From contig JAEWSG010000083.1 in NCBI GenBank assembly GCA_023398495.1, forward strand, positions 1 to 21,792: a DNA stretch of 21,792 nt, written 5' to 3'. Made by a program: the position numbers and the translations under genes. Numbering within the stretch: the first letter of the stretch is position 1; every line of letters starts with the position of its first letter. Of this stretch, positions 12,423 to 20,829 are shown one piece after another. The notes below the pieces were generated by a model. The model did not search any database and was not told the DNA's origin. It was given only the letters and a program-made list of their open reading frames with translations. The stretch is from Bacillota bacterium. Lineage in GTDB: Bacteria; Bacillota; Clostridia; Acetivibrionales; Acetivibrionaceae.

Positions 12423-13823
12423 TTGGGTCAAATAAGACTAGACCGTGAAATTATTGTCGTCGACATTCCTAAACAAAAAGAAATTACCTTAAAAGAGAAG
12501 GAAAAATGGTGTAAGATGCAGTCATTAATAGAGTGTGTTATTGATGTAATAGATGAGAGTATAGTTAAGATTTACCCATTTTTAGGTCTTGGAAAACCTA
12601 TCGCTTTGTTAATGGATGAACTTGTTACAAAAGAGTATGACCGATTGCTTCAACAAGCATTATGCAGTGGTTATAATGTGCAAGTTCTTTCAGCAGAAGG
12701 AGAAAGGGATGGGATACTTTGTTCAGAAATACAGACTTTTGAAGATAACGCAGATAGACCAAGTCTAATTATAGCTGTGGATCCGATAGATGGGACACTC
12801 ACTGGTTCTAGAGGTGGAAGCAGATGTTTGTCGGTTGTGGGTATGTCGAAGAATAAAAAGGAAAAGTCCTATAAAAAATTACCAGATCGTCTTTCTTGTT
12901 TCTATGCAGGAAGTCAGGATGATGGAAAATTTCTTGAACATCTTTGTACAGATGGAGATAAGATAGGCTTGAAGAACTTTGAAAAAGACTTCCTAGAACT
13001 TAATATCTCTACATTACATCGGGCAGAGACAAAAGAGCTTTTTGCCAGTTTATTAGGATTAAGTATTGATGAATTCGAAACAAGATATAGATTTTCAATT
13101 GGTGAAAGAACTTTTTACAGACCCAATATGGCATTTAGAAAGATTTTCTATGCCGGGGATACTTCTATTTCTTTACCTCTGGAAACTAGGAATTTTATTG
13201 GCAGAACCGGTATAGCGGAAGCTAGATTAGAGGCAGGTATGTGGAAATATTGGAAGGGCTTGATAGTATCCGGAAGCAAAATGAAAAGGTATGAAGGCGG
13301 TCAGATTAAATACCTGGTTGATAGGATAAAGTGTGCTCATAGTGGCAAAGAAACAGATATATTAAATTTATTTGAAGAAGCTGAAATAGCTGAAATGCTT
13401 AATTATGGATGGAATTTAGGTGACATAGCCGGTTTTTTAGAAAAAGATGAGTTTACACCGGATTTCGATTTTACATGTATTGCTTCAATTACAGGAACAC
13501 AGGATAGAAACTTGAAGTATGAACCACAAGCAAGTTTAAAACCTTGTACATTTATTCCTGAGGAAAACTCTATTTTTTATGAGATGTGGATAATTGAAAA
13601 TGGTCTTATAAAAAAGGTTGAGAGGGAATGCTCAATTAATATCATTTATGGTAAAGAGAGGTCAGCGTATATATTGGACTGGTATAAGATGGGAAGCTGG
13701 GCTGAAGTATTCAGCAGGAGTATGTTACAAACATCAAATTCCTCAAGCCAATTTCAAAGCTTAAGTTTGCTGGCTAAAATGGAAAGGGGAGAAAACATGC
13801 AGAAAGAGGATGTTAAGATATGA
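12423..13823 (+). CDS. GlpX-like (class II) sugar bisphosphatase (466 aa)
   Basis: Metal-dependent sugar phosphatase of the FBPase/inositol-phosphatase superfamily, closest by motif to class II FBPase (GlpX), which dephosphorylates fructose-1,6- and often sedoheptulose-1,7-bisphosphate. AEGERDG (91-97) corresponds to the GlpX GEGE-D metal motif, and AVDPIDGT (118-125) is the core signature. Later, ASITGTQDR (about 358-366) sits where GlpX has its S-GG catalytic segment. At 466 aa it is longer than GlpX (about 320-340), with a middle insertion and a long C-terminal extension. The start is TTG at 12423, with AGGAA upstream at a long distance; an ATG near 12516 is an alternative. The stop overlaps the transketolase start (ATGA). 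Together with the aldolase and transketolase it forms a sugar-phosphate module; substrate preference cannot be read from sequence. Confidence 0.72.
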   Translation: MGQIRLDREIIVVDIPKQKEITLKEKEKWCKMQSLIECVIDVIDESIVKIYPFLGLGKPIALLMDELVTKEYDRLLQQALCSGYNVQVLSAEGERDGILCSEIQTFEDNADRPSLIIAVDPIDGTLTGSRGGSRCLSVVGMSKNKKEKSYKKLPDRLSCFYAGSQDDGKFLEHLCTDGDKIGLKNFEKDFLELNISTLHRAETKELFASLLGLSIDEFETRYRFSIGERTFYRPNMAFRKIFYAGDTSISLPLETRNFIGRTGIAEARLEAGMWKYWKGLIVSGSKMKRYEGGQIKYLVDRIKCAHSGKETDILNLFEEAEIAEMLNYGWNLGDIAGFLEKDEFTPDFDFTCIASITGTQDRNLKYEPQASLKPCTFIPEENSIFYEMWIIENGLIKKVERECSINIIYGKERSAYILDWYKMGSWAEVFSRSMLQTSNSSSQFQSLSLLAKMERGENMQKEDVKI

Positions 13824-14665
13824 GTGTAGTTAGTAGAGTTGAAATAAATAAACTGGAACAGAAGGCTGCAGAACTTCGTATTTTGATACTTAAAATGATA
13901 GAAAAAAGTGGATCAGGTCATATAGGGGGATCATATTCTTGCCTGGAAATTTTGATTGCGTTATATAATAAAATTATGAAACATGATAATAAAAATCCTG
14001 ACTGGGAAAAACGGGATCGCCTTGTTTTAAGTAAGGGTCATGCGGAGAGTGCTTTATATGCTGTATTATGCTCAGCAGGATATTACCCTGTTGATTATAC
14101 TGAGACGATGAGAAAGATAGGCTGCCCTCTGCAGGGACATCCATGTGCTAAGTGGCTTAAGGGTGTTGACTACTCAACCGGTTCACTGGGTCAAGGTTTA
14201 TCTTTTGGTGTGGGGCAGGCTTTGTCCGGAAAGAAACAAGGATTTAACGTCTTTGTAGTTGTTGGAGATGGTGAATTACAAGAGGGCCAAATATGGGAGG
14301 CTGCTATATTTGCACCAAAGTATGAATTAAATAACCTGACAGTTTTCATTGATTGCAACAAATTTCAACTGGAGAGCCCAACTCAAGTCACCGGTGATAT
14401 GGAAAGATTAGGTTCTATGTGGAGCAGCTTGGGATGGGATGTTATCCAAGTAGATGGGCATAGTTTTGAAGGAATAATAAGCTCGTGTTGTAAAAAACAA
14501 GATAAACCTAGGGTAATCTTAGCCAGCACAATTAAAGGCAAAGGCGTTTCATTTATGGAGAACAATAATGAATATCATGGCAAAAGCTTGAGCAATGAAG
14601 AAATACAAGCAGCCTACAGTGAATTATTGCATAAATATAATGAACTGCTGAAAGAGAAGGAGTAG
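13820..14665 (+). CDS. Transketolase, N-terminal subunit (281 aa)
   Basis: Thiamine-diphosphate binding half of a split transketolase, which moves a two-carbon ketol unit between sugar phosphates. Motifs: SGSGHIGGSYSCLEIL (30-45), SKGHAESALYAVL, GSLGQGLSFGVGQAL and the ThDP/Mg motif GDGELQEGQIWEA (150-162) ending in DCNKFQ (about 179-184). The split N/C arrangement is common in Clostridia, archaea and pathway-specific clusters. The ATG overlaps the stop of the bisphosphatase gene by four bases and has AGAGGA upstream. The partner subunit follows after eight bases. The protein looks complete. It may be a pathway-specific copy, since the surrounding operon is not a pentose-phosphate or glycolysis operon. 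Confidence 0.95.
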   Translation: MSVVSRVEINKLEQKAAELRILILKMIEKSGSGHIGGSYSCLEILIALYNKIMKHDNKNPDWEKRDRLVLSKGHAESALYAVLCSAGYYPVDYTETMRKIGCPLQGHPCAKWLKGVDYSTGSLGQGLSFGVGQALSGKKQGFNVFVVVGDGELQEGQIWEAAIFAPKYELNNLTVFIDCNKFQLESPTQVTGDMERLGSMWSSLGWDVIQVDGHSFEGIISSCCKKQDKPRVILASTIKGKGVSFMENNNEYHGKSLSNEEIQAAYSELLHKYNELLKEKE

Positions 14666-14673
14666 GATAAAAA

Positions 14674-15597
14674 ATGGAGGCACTTAGAGATGCAGTAAGC
14701 ACACAATTAGTTCATTTGGGGAAAAAGATAAAAAATTTAGTAGTAATTGATTGTGACATGGCTAAACATACAAGAGTAAGCAGTTTCTTTACGGCTTTTC
14801 CGGATAGGAGTTATCAAGCAGGAATTTGTGAACAAAATGCAATGAGTATAGCAGCAGGAATAGCTAGCTGCGGTGACATACCGGTAGTTTCAACATTCAG
14901 TGCATTTGTTGGAACACGGGCCTGGGAGCAAGTGCGTCATAGTGTAGCGTATAATGATGCTAATGTAAAAATTTTTGCTACACATGGGGGCTTCACGGCA
15001 GGAGAAGATGGGGGATCCCATCAATGTCTTGAAGATTTTGCTTTAATGACAGTAATACCTAATATGGTTGTTTTAGCACCTGCCGATCCAGAAGAAGCAA
15101 AGCAGGCAATAACTTTTGCTGTTGAATATAAGGGTCCTGTTTATTTGAGAGTAGGAAGAGAGCCTGTGGAAAGTATAATGCCTGAAAATTATAAATTTGA
15201 ATTGGGTATGCCGGTATGTTTAAGTGATGGCGATGAAATTGCAATTATTTCGACCGGAGAAATCACTCAAGAGGCTATAAAAGCAAAAGAAGTATTAAAA
15301 GACTATAGTTTGAATGCAAAGGTAATACATATCCCATGCATAAAACCGCTGAATTTTTCAACACTAATATCTCTTGTGGGGGATTGCAAATATATAATTA
15401 CAGTTGAAGAACACTCCGTATTTGGCGGCTTGGGAAGTATTGTTGCCAATAACTTGATAGGAAAGGTAAGTGTTTCGAAGTTTAAGAGTATTGGTACTGT
15501 GGAGTTTGGTGAGAGTGGAAAGAGTGATGAGTTAAGAGCAAAGCATGGGATTGATTATAAAGGTATTATAAAGACAGTATTGGAAATTAGATATTAA
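14674..15597 (+). CDS. Transketolase, C-terminal subunit (307 aa)
   Basis: Pyrimidine-binding and C-terminal domains of the split transketolase; it pairs with the product of the preceding gene. The catalytic glutamate that activates ThDP is E53 in AGICEQNAMSIAAGIA. FSAFVGTRAWEQVRHSVAY, THGGFTAGEDGGSHQCLED and VILRVGRE-like VYLRVGREPV are all present, as is the C-terminal ITVEEHSVFGGLGSIVAN. The ATG has AAGGAG upstream and starts eight bases after the N subunit, so the two are made together. The length is normal and no active-site change is seen. Confidence 0.95.
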   Translation: MEALRDAVSTQLVHLGKKIKNLVVIDCDMAKHTRVSSFFTAFPDRSYQAGICEQNAMSIAAGIASCGDIPVVSTFSAFVGTRAWEQVRHSVAYNDANVKIFATHGGFTAGEDGGSHQCLEDFALMTVIPNMVVLAPADPEEAKQAITFAVEYKGPVYLRVGREPVESIMPENYKFELGMPVCLSDGDEIAIISTGEITQEAIKAKEVLKDYSLNAKVIHIPCIKPLNFSTLISLVGDCKYIITVEEHSVFGGLGSIVANNLIGKVSVSKFKSIGTVEFGESGKSDELRAKHGIDYKGIIKTVLEIRY

Positions 15598-15640
15598 AAT
15601 GAGGTGCCGTACCTAAACAAAACTAAAGGGGGAAAAATTA

Positions 15641-16495
15641 ATGTTATATACTATGAAGCAACTCTTGGATGATGCTTATAAAAATCATTATGCAATTCCA
15701 GCATTTAACTTTGATAACTTTGAGCTATTAATGGGAATTTTCCAGGGGGCAAAACAGGTACAAACACCTGTAATTGTTCAAATTACAGAACCGGCAATAG
15801 AGTGGTTGAATGTAGAAAATGTTGTATCTATGGTAAAAAATGAAGCGGAGCAATGTGGGTTGCCTGTAGCACTCCATCTTGACCATGCAAATAATTTTGA
15901 TATTATAAAATCATGCATAAAGGCAGGATTTACCTCGGTTATGATTGACTATTCCGATAAGGATTTACAACAGAATATGGAGATGACCCGACAGGTTGTT
16001 GACTTGGCTAAAAATTATAATGTAACTGTCGAATCAGAGGTTGGAATAGTATCAAATATTAATGAAACTGATGAACAGGATAATGAGTTTACAAACCTAA
16101 ATAATGCAATCAACTTTTGCAAATATACAAATATAGATGTGCTGGGAATCTCGATTGGAAATACACATGGAATGAGAAACAGAACAGCAAGCTTGGATAT
16201 AGAAAGACTTGTAAGTATAAATGAAAAGCTTCAATTGCCGTTAGCACTTCATGGGAGTTCAGGCGTAAAGGAAGAGGATCTTGCCAAGGCTATTAAATTT
16301 GGTATTACAAAAGTAAATATGGAAACTGAATTAAGAGTAGCATTTAGAAAAGCAATTGAAGACATATTTGCTGAGAAACCTAATGAAATAAAGCCAAGAA
16401 ATATTATGGCAAAAGTACGTCAAAGTATAAGTGAACATGTAATCAAACATTACAAGCTCTTAAACTCAGCAGGAAAGTATGCAAACTTTAGCTAA
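15641..16495 (+). CDS. Class II ketose-bisphosphate aldolase (284 aa)
   Basis: Zinc-dependent aldolase of the FbaA/GatY/KbaY family, which joins dihydroxyacetone phosphate to an aldehyde (glyceraldehyde-3-P, tagatose-type substrates or erythrose-4-P). Zinc and catalytic residues are in place: LDHA (80-83, catalytic D81 and ligand H82), MIDYSD in place of the usual MIDGS (101-106), ESEVG (131-135), GNTHG (ligand H176) and LHGSSGV (ligand H204). The NMET motif lies after it. The Y in IDYSD where most have G is a small oddity that may affect substrate fit. The ATG follows AAAGGGGGA. With the bisphosphatase and transketolase next to it, formation of sedoheptulose-1,7-bisphosphate is possible, but ordinary FBP aldolase activity cannot be excluded. 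Confidence 0.92.
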   Translation: MLYTMKQLLDDAYKNHYAIPAFNFDNFELLMGIFQGAKQVQTPVIVQITEPAIEWLNVENVVSMVKNEAEQCGLPVALHLDHANNFDIIKSCIKAGFTSVMIDYSDKDLQQNMEMTRQVVDLAKNYNVTVESEVGIVSNINETDEQDNEFTNLNNAINFCKYTNIDVLGISIGNTHGMRNRTASLDIERLVSINEKLQLPLALHGSSGVKEEDLAKAIKFGITKVNMETELRVAFRKAIEDIFAEKPNEIKPRNIMAKVRQSISEHVIKHYKLLNSAGKYANFS

Positions 16496-16568
16496 TCAAA
16501 GGTTAATTTTCATTAGTGTATCAGAAAAGACAAGTTGATGAAGTCCTTTAGAAGCGGAGGCGTGTAGA

Positions 16569-17174
16569 ATGTACAATATTAAGAATATTTCAACATTTGA
16601 TGAGCTAAACCCTATCGATAAAATGGGAAGGATTTGCCAAGACAATTCATTTGATTATACATATATACTGGAAGGTATAAACGGTCATCAAGAAGTATTG
16701 GATTTAAGAGAAGCCATTCTTCTTAGTTTATATTCAATAGATAGTGTATTAAAGAATGAAGGCGGATCAAAATATAGTTTTTATGTCAAAGATGACAACT
16801 CTATAAAATACCTGATTGAAAGTGCCTACAATATAGTTATTGATAAAAGTTTGTTTTTGCAAAGTATTTTTATATTAGATGAAGCTAAGCTAATATATAG
16901 ATTTACTTGTGCCAAGAAATTCCAGGAGAATGATTCCGGAATTAAACAACTAAGAATTAATAGTTGGGGCAATGAATATATCAGAGAGCATAATTTAATT
17001 GAAAAAAGAAAAACCGTACTTGAAAAACTACGATTAACGGCTGAAAAGTATTTTTTTGAAAATAAAATTATATATGACAGGCTTACTCAATTGCTACTAA
17101 TGGATATTAGCAGTCAGGTCAGCAAAGAAATTTACGATTTAGATGAAGGTCTGAATATAAAATTATTGTCTTAA
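16569..17174 (+). CDS. Hypothetical protein, last gene of the operon (201 aa)
   Basis: Not recognised. It is soluble, with no signal peptide or membrane segment, mixed alpha/beta at the front (YTYILEG, LREAILLSLYSIDSVLK) and helical, charged and lysine-rich in the second half (EKRKTVLEKLRLTAEKYFFE). Near the middle, KLIYRFTCAKKF and INSWGNEYIREHN could serve as search seeds. The ATG has GCGGAGG upstream at about ten bases. It is co-directional with the aldolase gene after a 73-base gap without a terminator, and a terminator-like hairpin follows at 17228, so it belongs to the operon. Because it is the only gene there without a known family, it may hold the pathway's unusual step or a regulatory or carrier role. 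That is inference from position alone. Confidence 0.75.
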   Translation: MYNIKNISTFDELNPIDKMGRICQDNSFDYTYILEGINGHQEVLDLREAILLSLYSIDSVLKNEGGSKYSFYVKDDNSIKYLIESAYNIVIDKSLFLQSIFILDEAKLIYRFTCAKKFQENDSGIKQLRINSWGNEYIREHNLIEKRKTVLEKLRLTAEKYFFENKIIYDRLTQLLLMDISSQVSKEIYDLDEGLNIKLLS

Positions 17175-17227
17175 GATGTTATTTTATGGTCTTTCAAAAT
17201 AAAAAGTGATTGACCTTTGAAGAATTG

Positions 17228-17286
17228 ATCTCCGTCCTATAAGTTTAAGGATTCAATAAATGAATAGTAGGTCTGGAGATTTTTTT
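17228..17286 (+). terminator. Branched terminator/attenuator before the GH26-like gene
   Basis: ATCTCC (17228-17233) pairs with GGAGAT (17275-17280) and CCTA (17236-17239) with TAGG (17268-17271). An inner hairpin, ATTCA (17251-17255) with TGAAT (17261-17265), fills the loop, and six or more Ts follow. It ends the upstream operon and lies five bases before the AAGGAGG of the next reading frame, so it could also act as an attenuator. Confidence 0.65.
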
Positions 17287-17306
17287 AAACTTAAGGAGGA
17301 AGTATA

Positions 17307-17360
17307 ATGTATTTACATTATATAAGTTATTATTATGTTGACGAATTTGAAAGCATATAG
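17307..17360 (+). other. 17-codon upstream ORF overlapping the GH26-like start
   Basis: A perfect AAGGAGG at about 17293-17299 is correctly spaced for the ATG at 17307, which encodes MYLHYISYYYVDEFESI and stops at 17358-17360. The GH26-like frame begins at ATG 17335 inside it, in another frame and without its own strong site. Either translation is coupled through this leader peptide or a frameshift split the original start region. Confidence 0.45.
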
Positions 17361-18786
17361 TGTTCATATGGGACCGGCAGACTGTGCTGTTAGTCTGTCA
17401 GATGGAAGTGAGCGCGGTTCTTATGTGAATCAGGATTATATACTGGGTAAGTTGGGAAGACCTCACCAGGCAATTAATTTGATGTATTGTTATTATCCAT
17501 ATGATAAAGGATGGCCGAAAAGAGCCAGTGCTGCATATTCCGATTTGAGTGTATCTTATGTGTGGGATTACCCTTACGATGACTACTTTACGTATAAAGG
17601 GGGACTTAACGGAACACATGATGATGAGCCGTTTACATTTATGCGTGATATTAGGCGTCATGGGCAGGATGTTTTGCTGACACTTACATGTGATCCGAAT
17701 GTAACAGACGATCATTTGATTGCAATTGCTAAGGATTTAACAACTTTTGGTCGGGTCAGGCTTAGAATTAATCATGAGGCAACAGGAGATTGGTTTTCAT
17801 TTAACAAGCGTTGTACATATCAGGAAGTTGCTGACTTCTATGTTCGCTTTCATAATACTATCAAGAGATATTCGCCCAATGTAGAGACTATTCTTTGTAT
17901 AGATGGCATAAAGAAGATTGATCAAGTTGAGATGAAAAAGGAGATTGAGTTTACTGAGGCAGTGCGTGTGACTGATATATGGTCAGTTGATAAATATCTT
18001 GCTCTTCATTGGAGTTGGCCATATGATGTTGCAGATCGTGGTATTACGACGCAGGAAAGGTATACTCCTGCCCATATCTATGAGTTGGCAAAGAGAAGCT
18101 ATAAACGTTTTATGTTTCTTAATGATGGTGTATCAAAAAAAATGGTTATGTCAGAGCTTAATGCAGATGGCGATGTAACTGGTCCGTATGAGCAAGTAAA
18201 AATGATTCGTGAGTTTTGTGAAATGATAAAAAATGATCCGGATAAATGGCTGAGTGGTTTTACTTTTTATCAATTTCGTGATGACGGGCGTCTCGGATTG
18301 GAAATTACCGACCCCAATAATAGGGATGTTGGTATTGAGATGCCTATACTTAATGAATATAAGAAAATTATTCATGAAGATTTCTTTAAGCCATCCATGG
18401 TTTGTGGTGAAGAAATATTCTTTCCGGCAAAATTAAGGTGGGGTGGATCGGAAGATTCAGATGGATTGGCTGTTTTTCTTAAGTTTAAAGATAATCCGGT
18501 ATTTGCAGAAATTTATTTTGATAAGGAATTAATTGATTTGAACCTTATGATTGAAATTAACGAATACTGGTTTTATAAAGCACCGGGAACAAAATGTATA
18601 GATATGATGCCTGCTTTCTTTCAGAAGCCATTGGATAGGGAAGAAGAACTTATTATGCGGATTTTTGCTCCGCCGGCATCTGGCGAAAATGATCCAACAC
18701 AGGGCGATGATTGGCAGCAGAATTATTATACAGTTATTACTAAATTGCCTGATATTCGTCTTCGTTATGAAGCTATATTAAAGTAA
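17335..18786 (+). CDS. GH26-like (beta/alpha)8 glycoside hydrolase, cytoplasmic (483 aa)
   Basis: The first 350 residues resemble clan GH-A family 26 (beta-mannanase-like) barrels. RLRINHEATGDWFSF (142-156) matches the strand-4 acid/base segment (RxxHExNGxWF), with E148 as the likely acid/base. MVMSELNADGD places E274 where the strand-7 nucleophile is expected. LALHWSWPYD and GFTFYQFRDDGRLGL also suit a barrel. The last 130 residues are a separate beta-rich domain of unknown type. There is no signal peptide, so if it is a hydrolase it acts inside the cell. CGT arginine codons are more frequent than in the operon to the left, a hint of different origin. The start at 17335 is uncertain because the strong ribosome binding site serves an overlapping short ORF. 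It precedes an ABC exporter. Substrate unknown. Confidence 0.65.
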   Translation: MLTNLKAYSVHMGPADCAVSLSDGSERGSYVNQDYILGKLGRPHQAINLMYCYYPYDKGWPKRASAAYSDLSVSYVWDYPYDDYFTYKGGLNGTHDDEPFTFMRDIRRHGQDVLLTLTCDPNVTDDHLIAIAKDLTTFGRVRLRINHEATGDWFSFNKRCTYQEVADFYVRFHNTIKRYSPNVETILCIDGIKKIDQVEMKKEIEFTEAVRVTDIWSVDKYLALHWSWPYDVADRGITTQERYTPAHIYELAKRSYKRFMFLNDGVSKKMVMSELNADGDVTGPYEQVKMIREFCEMIKNDPDKWLSGFTFYQFRDDGRLGLEITDPNNRDVGIEMPILNEYKKIIHEDFFKPSMVCGEEIFFPAKLRWGGSEDSDGLAVFLKFKDNPVFAEIYFDKELIDLNLMIEINEYWFYKAPGTKCIDMMPAFFQKPLDREEELIMRIFAPPASGENDPTQGDDWQQNYYTVITKLPDIRLRYEAILK

Positions 18787-18822
18787 AAATGCTAAAATAT
18801 AACTTCAGCTATATTATAACTT

Positions 18823-18851
18823 CCAGCCTTTTTTGTTACAAAGAGGGCTGG
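18823..18851 (+). terminator. Long hairpin between the GH26-like gene and the ABC exporter
   Basis: Thirteen-base arms (18823-18835 and 18839-18851) pair fully with two G-T pairs around a TTA loop. The following tract (TACTTTGGGTTTT) is only moderately T-rich, so it may terminate partially or stabilise the mRNA end. Confidence 0.65.
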
Positions 18852-18881
18852 TACTTTGGGTTTTAGATGCAATGAAAATTT

Positions 18882-18890
18882 TGATATAGT
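18882..18890 (+). promoter_or_regulatory. Possible extended -10 promoter for the ABC exporter operon
   Basis: TGATATAGT (TG at 18882-18883, TATAGT at 18885-18890) about 70 bases before the ATPase start. The -35 region is poor. Confidence 0.35.
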
Positions 18891-18959
18891 GCTGTATAGA
18901 AGAAATTGAAGTGTGAAAAAGACATATAAAAGTTATATTGCGGAGGGAGACGGTATTAT

Positions 18960-20006
18960 TTGGAACCGCGGATCCAGTTGAAGCATGTAAGTAAGGAATT
19001 TAAAACATTGAACAGGAGAGAAGGGCTAAAAGGAAGTATTAAAGACTTCTTCTCCAGAGATTATAGAATTATAAAAGCAGTAAACGATGTCACAATGGAT
19101 ATTATGCAAGGGGAAATGGTAGGCTATCTAGGACCTAATGGCGCCGGAAAGTCCACAACGATTAAAATGATGACAGGTGTTTTGGTACCTACATCAGGTG
19201 AAATATTGGTAAATGGAAGGATTCCGTATAAAAACAGAGTTCAAAATGCTATGGATATAGGAGTTGTGTTCGGACAAAGGTCTCAGTTATGGTGGGCATT
19301 GCCGGTAATAGAGTCATTTGGAATTTTAAAAGATATCTATCAGATAGATAACAAAGCATATAAGGATATGTTGGACTATTATGAGTCGCTGGTGAATATT
19401 AAGTCACTTTATCATAAACCGGTGAGACAACTATCATTAGGGCAGAGAACTCTTTGTGATATTCTGGCAGCATTTTTACATAATCCTAGTGTAGTGTTTT
19501 TGGATGAACCGACTATAGGTTTGGATGTATCTATGAAAAGTAAGATTCGTGAACTGATAAAAGCATTAAATCAGATGAAAAAGACGACAGTTATTTTAAC
19601 TACGCATGATATGGGAGATGTGGATGCACTTTGTAAAAAAATTGTAATTATTGATAAGGGCACAGTTTTATATGATAATGATATCGAAAATTTGAAGAAA
19701 TTTTTTGGTACCTATCGGACATTAAAGCTTATGTTTGGAAAAGAGTCTTTTAATTATACGAATGAAGCATTGGATAAATCTGCGAGTGAGCTTTGTGAAC
19801 AACTGAAAATACATTTTCCGAAGGTACAATCTATTTCTGTTACAGTTAATGAGGAATGGATTGATGTATTGGTTAATGAAGATGAAATATCTATAATAGA
19901 AATATTGAACTATATTCAGCAAATAAAGAAGATCCATGATATGAAGTTGCAAGAGATATCAACGGAAAGTATAATCAAAAAGATATATGAAGGGGGGGTA
20001 AAATGA
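18960..20006 (+). CDS. ABC transporter ATP-binding protein, ABC-2 exporter type (348 aa)
   Basis: Drives a multidrug or metabolite-type exporter. Walker A GPNGAGKST (58-66), Q-loop VFGQRSQLWWALP (104-116), signature LSLGQ (159-163, in place of LSGGQ), Walker B VVFLDEP (179-185) and H-loop TTHDM are all present. The GQRSQLWW segment is typical of the group found with two ABC-2 (DUF990-type) permeases. A C-terminal domain of about 110 residues follows the ATPase core. The start is TTG at 18960, with GGAGGGAG about twelve bases upstream. The stop overlaps the first permease start by four bases. With its two permeases this is a complete exporter; the cargo might be the product of the adjacent operon, but that is inference. 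Confidence 0.93.
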   Translation: MEPRIQLKHVSKEFKTLNRREGLKGSIKDFFSRDYRIIKAVNDVTMDIMQGEMVGYLGPNGAGKSTTIKMMTGVLVPTSGEILVNGRIPYKNRVQNAMDIGVVFGQRSQLWWALPVIESFGILKDIYQIDNKAYKDMLDYYESLVNIKSLYHKPVRQLSLGQRTLCDILAAFLHNPSVVFLDEPTIGLDVSMKSKIRELIKALNQMKKTTVILTTHDMGDVDALCKKIVIIDKGTVLYDNDIENLKKFFGTYRTLKLMFGKESFNYTNEALDKSASELCEQLKIHFPKVQSISVTVNEEWIDVLVNEDEISIIEILNYIQQIKKIHDMKLQEISTESIIKKIYEGGVK

Positions 20007-20824
20007 ATAAAAAAACCTCCTTTTCAATGAGAAAATATTTGACTTTGACTCGTGCAGGTATTACCGAATCATTAAGCTTCAGAGCCAGTTATATTATTTC
20101 TTTTTTTGGCAATTTGGTATATCTTGTTGTTATTTATTATCTGTGGAAAGCAATTTATGCATCCAGTTCGACGGATATTGTAAATGGAATGACATTTACA
20201 GATACAATGATATATCTTGTTTTGGCGGCAGCAATGAGTAATTTTTTACAGGTATATTTGGTTTGGGAGATAGGAAGAGATATTCAGACAGGTAAAATTG
20301 TATTGAACCTTATTAAGCCGATGGATTTCCAGATATATACCTTTTTCTGTGTCTCAGGAAATTACGTGGTTTCTTTTTTTACTTCATTTTTACCAACATT
20401 TATTCTGGTTTACTTTCTGACCGGTGGAGCGATTGTTACGGGAACTAATATTGTCTTTTATGCTGTCAGCCTTGTTATAGGATTGCTTATTAATTTTTGT
20501 ATTGATTTTTTTGTGGGAACTATTTGTATGTACACACAATCGACATGGGGCATCAATATTATGAAAGAGGTTATATTACTTTTTGTCTCGGGAGCTATGA
20601 TTCCGTTAGCCTTTTTTCCCGAACCTCTAAAAACGATTGTCGGATATTTACCGTTTCAAGCAATTTACAATACGCCTCTTTTGTTTTTGGTTGATGATTC
20701 TTTAACTATCAATAAAAGTTTTAAAATGTTGTTTATACAGTTGTTTTGGTTGCTTTTTGTTTTTCTGGCAAGCCGTCTGTTCTGGAAAAAGTCACTTAAA
20801 ATAATAACAGTGAACGGAGGTTAG
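20003..20824 (+). CDS. ABC-2 type permease, first subunit (273 aa)
   Basis: Integral membrane protein with about six hydrophobic segments (around SYIISFFGNLVYLVVIYYLW, the SFFTSFLPTFILVYF region, VIGLLINFCIDFF, IMKEVILLFVSGAMIPLAFF and the C-terminal LFWLLFVFLASRLFW). The segment FRASYIISFFGN and the GKIVLNLIKPMD cytosolic loop are typical of the DUF990-type ABC-2 permeases that pair with the preceding ATPase. The ATG overlaps the ATPase stop by four bases and GGGGGG lies upstream. Six bases separate it from the second permease. Confidence 0.9.
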   Translation: MNKKTSFSMRKYLTLTRAGITESLSFRASYIISFFGNLVYLVVIYYLWKAIYASSSTDIVNGMTFTDTMIYLVLAAAMSNFLQVYLVWEIGRDIQTGKIVLNLIKPMDFQIYTFFCVSGNYVVSFFTSFLPTFILVYFLTGGAIVTGTNIVFYAVSLVIGLLINFCIDFFVGTICMYTQSTWGINIMKEVILLFVSGAMIPLAFFPEPLKTIVGYLPFQAIYNTPLLFLVDDSLTINKSFKMLFIQLFWLLFVFLASRLFWKKSLKIITVNGG

Positions 20825-20829
20825 GGATT

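Noticed and set aside
10495..17174. C7-cyclitol pathway fed by sedoheptulose-7-phosphate
   Set aside because: No sugar-phosphate cyclase of the dehydroquinate synthase type (such as EEVS) is present, so the ring-forming step is missing from the window.
17398..17715. Minus-strand ORF of 105 codons inside the GH26-like gene
   Set aside because: Shadow of a well-supported plus-strand gene; no start signal and an unlikely composition.
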